Source: an uncultured Prevotella sp.
Lineage (GTDB): Bacteria; Bacteroidota; Bacteroidia; Bacteroidales; Bacteroidaceae
Assembly (NCBI GenBank): GCA_937880835.1
Contig: CALGRN010000064.1
Span: 1-8,868, forward strand
DNA length: 8,868 nt
Reading direction: 5' to 3'
Part shown: piece after piece, positions 5,930-8,868 of the stretch
Layout: every line of letters begins with the position of its first letter
How positions within the stretch are numbered: the first letter of the stretch is position 1
Translations under genes and position numbers: made by a program
The notes under the pieces: model-generated
What the model saw: the letters and a program-made list of their open reading frames with translations, nothing else
What the model was told of the DNA's origin: nothing
Database searches by the model: none

Positions 5930-6997
5930 TTACATTTTCACGGAGATGTTTATAATAACTTTCGAGTTCTCCGGATCATTTGTTATCATAAGCACTCGCG
6001 GCTTGCTTCTCGCCGTTCTTAGTTGTTTTTCGTCTGCCGTTATTTTAAGTTTTGCCTGTTCTCCCGGTGCAATATGCGTCTTGTTTACAGATACTTTGAT
6101 GCCTGTCGTGAATATTTGCAACGAGCGTATGTCCAACGTTGACTTGCCGTTATTCTCGATAATGATTTCTCCTTTCTTAGTTTTCTTTCCGTCGAATGAG
6201 CCGAGATTAAGCTCGTTTGTTGACAGTTTCATCTTCGGCGTCATTGCCAAAGCGGCATCGGTCATATTCTCGAAGCTTGGCAAAAGCACTGCCGAGACGC
6301 TTATTTCCTTTTCCGATGAAATCTTATCTCCCGGAGAATGTCCCAGATAAACAGAGGTCTGAGTGAGTCCGAAGTCTCTTAACTTATGCGAATCGAGCGT
6401 TATTTTCACTATTCCTGAATGTCCCGGAGCTATCGATGATGGTGAAACCTCTGCGCTTAAATAGTTTGGCAGGTGCATGACAACGGGTTTTGCAGACTTG
6501 CCTGAATTGTTTTTGACGTGTATTTCCTGTATCGGACGATCGCCACGATTTACATCATCGAACTCTATGTTGTTCAAATCTGTTTGCAATTCGCCCAATG
6601 TGAACGGATAAATATTATTGAAAGTTTCTATCTCTCTTACAACAACGCCGCGTATTGTGAGTTCCAATGGTTCTTTTGAGGCATTGCCGTAAACGTATAT
6701 TTGTTTCTCGAAATGTCCCATTTGTTTTGCATCGTATGTTGCTTTTATTATTATATTGCTGTCGCTCGGTATAACATTTCCGTTATAACTGACCTTAGTG
6801 CATCCGCAACTTGTTTTTATATCGGATATTGAGAATGCCTCCTGACCGCTGTTAATCAGTTGAAATTCTGCCGTAACAGGGTTTCTGAAAACTACTTGTC
6901 CGCAGTCTATGACCTCCTGTTTTGCCTTTATTTGCTGTGCGTAAGCGTTGTATGTAATCGATGCAAGCATCGAAATAATTAGAAACTTTCGATTCAT
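5930..6997 (-). CDS. Secreted DUF1573 protein with three Ig-like repeats
   Basis: Function unknown; the family is common in Bacteroidota and is exported. Of the 355 residues, 1-20 are a signal peptide with cleavage after AYA and no lipobox, so the product is periplasmic or surface-associated rather than a lipoprotein. The first domain (about 25-118) has the DUF1573 hallmark KTSCGCTKVSY, with Cys64 and Cys66. Two further beta-sandwich-like units follow at about 140-238 and 255-355. Each has the pattern of a strand such as FDDV or LNLGSF, then a VKNNSG or IENNGK turn, then a PGxxxxxKIT strand. Only the first unit keeps the Cys-Gly-Cys. It lies 147 bases downstream of the alpha-2-macroglobulin gene in the same direction and probably has its own promoter at 7070-7102. 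An envelope or protein-binding role is inference from secretion and the Ig-like folds. Confidence 0.88.
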   Translation of the reverse strand: MNRKFLIISMLASITYNAYAQQIKAKQEVIDCGQVVFRNPVTAEFQLINSGQEAFSISDIKTSCGCTKVSYNGNVIPSDSNIIIKATYDAKQMGHFEKQIYVYGNASKEPLELTIRGVVVREIETFNNIYPFTLGELQTDLNNIEFDDVNRGDRPIQEIHVKNNSGKSAKPVVMHLPNYLSAEVSPSSIAPGHSGIVKITLDSHKLRDFGLTQTSVYLGHSPGDKISSEKEISVSAVLLPSFENMTDAALAMTPKMKLSTNELNLGSFDGKKTKKGEIIIENNGKSTLDIRSLQIFTTGIKVSVNKTHIAPGEQAKLKITADEKQLRTARSKPRVLMITNDPENSKVIINISVKM

Positions 6998-7069
6998 TCT
7001 TTCTTTATTATTGTTTTATTCGGTTATATAAAGAACGTCGGAAACATAATAGTTTAAATCCTGTTTGCT

Positions 7070-7102
7070 CAAAAATATGTTTTTGCAGCAATACAACGAA
7101 AA
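7070..7102 (-). promoter_or_regulatory. Candidate promoter of the DUF1573 gene
   Basis: On the minus strand the -7 box reads TATTTTTG (7077 down to 7070), matching TAnnTTTG. A TTTTCG sequence (7102 down to 7097) lies 19 bases upstream as an imperfect -33 box. The leader would be about 65 bases. The -7 match is good, the -33 match weak, and the gap is AT-rich. Confidence 0.42.
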
Positions 7103-7144
7103 TCTAATCATTTCTTGTTCTTTATTCTTTACGGTTCGATTTCC

Positions 7145-8868
7145 TTATTTAACAATCAGCTTCTGTGCCTTAGTTCGAGCGGAGAACTCTGGCGAATAAG
7201 CGCATTGAACAGTGCAAGTGCCTGTCTGATATATTCCTGCTCTGTCAATATAGTATTCCGTTTCAATCACGTGAGAACCTTTTGCAAGGCGATCGAAGTA
7301 ATAATTTGTAGTATAATCCTTAGGCGAACAGTAGTAACCCCAATTATAACCGCTTAGTTGGTTTACAGGTTCAAGACATGCAGCGCGTTTGTCTGTGACC
7401 TGAACAAAATCGTAGTCGCGTTCTGCTTTTATGGTTATACGCACCTTGATCTTATCTCCAACCTTAAAGGTTTCGTTGCCGTTTGTTATTTCTCTCGTTA
7501 TTTTGAGTCCGGAAGTTGCATCGTCTATGTCTGTCGTATTTTGCATAAACTGTGCGTATAGTGCACCCCATGAAACACCGTCGCTGTTCTTTTCGGCAGT
7601 AAACGTTTTCATGTCATCACTTGTAATCGATGTTTTTACGTATCCGATGCCGGCAGTTGCCTTAGGTATTTCAAGTATATTGCCGTCAATTTTCAATACG
7701 GTTTGCTGTCCGTTTGCTACATCCAACCTATCCGTTTCATTGTCCATAAAGGCGAAAACAGCATTTATGCAATTGATAGGAGTATCCCAACTCTGTGTAC
7801 GTTTTGATGAAAGGAGCCAGCGTTGCATTTCATCTATGGTCTGTTTGTCATCAGGTGTTATTGCTTTCAGAGCCTCGATAGCTGCCGTTTGTGTCGGAAT
7901 CTTATAATCAAACCATGAATACATTGCTTTCGGAGTGTCGTAATAGCGTCCTGTTTCCTCTTTATAAACGGTGTATTCCTTTATGCTTTGCACATACTCG
8001 GAAGCCAATTTATGTCTTCCGTTCTTTGCAAATATGATTGCAGCGATTGATTTTCCGTATATATTTTTTTCTCTGTCGGTCTTTATTAGAATATCAAGCA
8101 TATAGTCGTTTGCACTCTTTACCTTTGCAGGAAGGCTTCTTCCGTCAACGGCACAAGTGTAAAGATAGTCTATTTCATTATTGAAAAGACTCGGTTTTAT
8201 ACCTTTCTTCGCTTCCTCTTTCATGCGTTGTACGCGTTTTATCATTGCTTTTCCCATATAGTCGAAAGCCTTTGACAGCATAGAAGAGGTTGTATTCTGT
8301 TTTCCTATCATTGAGTTCAGACGTACAAGCGTTTTCATTACCTCGCAAGTCATATATTCGCTACCTTCCATTCCTTTCCACCAGCTCCACGAACCGTCAG
8401 CATTTTGCAGCTCGTTCAACTTCTCCAATTGTGAAGAAAGGCGGTATTCGATATCTGATTCGTTAAAAAACGACATGAGTTTCTGTTTCTGTTCTGTCTC
8501 GTTTTCAGCATCAAGCACCCACGGAGTTTCTTCAAGAACAAGCGATTTCAATTCTTCGTTTCTTTCGAGACTGCTCATTAATGATGTTTCTTCACCCTTT
8601 TCCATTTGCCACTGCTGTATTGTTGTCTTTATCTTTGGCGACTTGTTCAGTATGTTGCGTGCGATACTGTTGGCATAAAACGCTGCTGCAAGACTCATTG
8701 CGTTATCCTCATAAGGATTTGATATTGTCGGCAGAGCCTGTATCATTAGCCAAGACGGATTGTTGGTGTATTCCACCGTCAGCTTGTTTGCATTGTCTTT
8801 TACCGGAAACAGTTTTGTTATGTCTATGCTTTTCACGCCTGCTTGCGTTTGCGTGAAAGGTATAGTGT
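7145..8868 (-). CDS. Alpha-2-macroglobulin family protein, C-terminal part
   Basis: Partial gene: the frame stays open to the right edge, with 10 more codons (TIPFTQTQAG) before the GTG at 8836, so that GTG is internal and not a start. About 573 residues are visible; family members in Bacteroidota are usually well over 1,000. Numbering from the GTG valine, residues about 25-345 form the alpha-helical thioester-type domain, with the typical NADGSWSWWKG (145-155) and a following helix repeat. Residues about 440-563 are the terminal receptor-binding-like beta domain (DYDFVQVTDKRAACLEP, then CAYSPEFSARTKAQ). Where complement-like proteins carry the Cys-Gly-Glu-Gln thioester, this protein has PYEDNAM (41-47), so no covalent trap can form there. 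Such proteins are envelope-anchored or periplasmic and are thought to bait proteases; a structural role is equally possible. The anchor and signal sequence lie outside the window. Confidence 0.9.
   Translation of the reverse strand, partial: TIPFTQTQAGVKSIDITKLFPVKDNANKLTVEYTNNPSWLMIQALPTISNPYEDNAMSLAAAFYANSIARNILNKSPKIKTTIQQWQMEKGEETSLMSSLERNEELKSLVLEETPWVLDAENETEQKQKLMSFFNESDIEYRLSSQLEKLNELQNADGSWSWWKGMEGSEYMTCEVMKTLVRLNSMIGKQNTTSSMLSKAFDYMGKAMIKRVQRMKEEAKKGIKPSLFNNEIDYLYTCAVDGRSLPAKVKSANDYMLDILIKTDREKNIYGKSIAAIIFAKNGRHKLASEYVQSIKEYTVYKEETGRYYDTPKAMYSWFDYKIPTQTAAIEALKAITPDDKQTIDEMQRWLLSSKRTQSWDTPINCINAVFAFMDNETDRLDVANGQQTVLKIDGNILEIPKATAGIGYVKTSITSDDMKTFTAEKNSDGVSWGALYAQFMQNTTDIDDATSGLKITREITNGNETFKVGDKIKVRITIKAERDYDFVQVTDKRAACLEPVNQLSGYNWGYYCSPKDYTTNYYFDRLAKGSHVIETEYYIDRAGIYQTGTCTVQCAYSPEFSARTKAQKLIVK

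Noticed and set aside
8834..8836. GTG as the start of the alpha-2-macroglobulin gene
   Set aside because: The frame continues without a stop to the window edge and the visible protein begins in mid-domain, so the gene is simply cut by the window.

Overview
The window looks like chromosome from a Bacteroidota bacterium, most likely Prevotella or a close relative. The reasons are the AT-rich intergenic DNA, start codons preceded by A-rich rather than GGAGG-like sequence, Bacteroidota-type promoter motifs (TAnnTTTG at -7), the arrangement exbB / small membrane protein / exbD / exbD, a methylmalonyl-CoA mutase GTPase, and a bacterial alpha-2-macroglobulin next to a DUF1573 protein. The genus is inferred from overall resemblance; there is no rRNA or marker tree here. 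No phage, insertion sequence, CRISPR, tRNA or rRNA was seen.

Left block, plus strand: a 613-base non-coding stretch holds a short repeated intergenic element (1-115) and an intrinsic terminator-like hairpin (303-337). It ends at a -7 promoter box (539-546) in front of a four-gene operon (614-2968). The operon encodes an ExbB/TolQ-like proton channel subunit with a signal peptide, an unnamed four-helix membrane protein, and two paralogous ExbD/TolR-like subunits. All three junctions are 4-base ATGA overlaps, which points to translational coupling and an inner-membrane energy-transducing complex. No TonB gene follows. A Lrp/AsnC-family regulator comes next (3045-3551), with its own promoter and an imperfect 19-bp palindrome over the -33 box that may be an autoregulatory operator.

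Centre: a convergent intergenic region (3552-3864) contains a 25-bp perfect-stem hairpin just after the regulator and a second copy of the repeat element found at the left end.

Right block, all minus strand, transcribed right to left: the C-terminal part of an alpha-2-macroglobulin-like protein running off the right edge (no thioester motif), a secreted DUF1573 protein of three Ig-like repeats, meaB (GTPase chaperone of methylmalonyl-CoA mutase), and ispH (last step of the MEP isoprenoid pathway), only 3 bases behind meaB. The first two are cell-envelope proteins; the last two are cytosolic metabolism.

The protein-coding content is mostly recognisable. I do not see a clearly new system. The points most worth a second look are the repeat pair, the Lrp operator candidate, the orphan four-helix protein inside the Exb operon, and the long hairpin.
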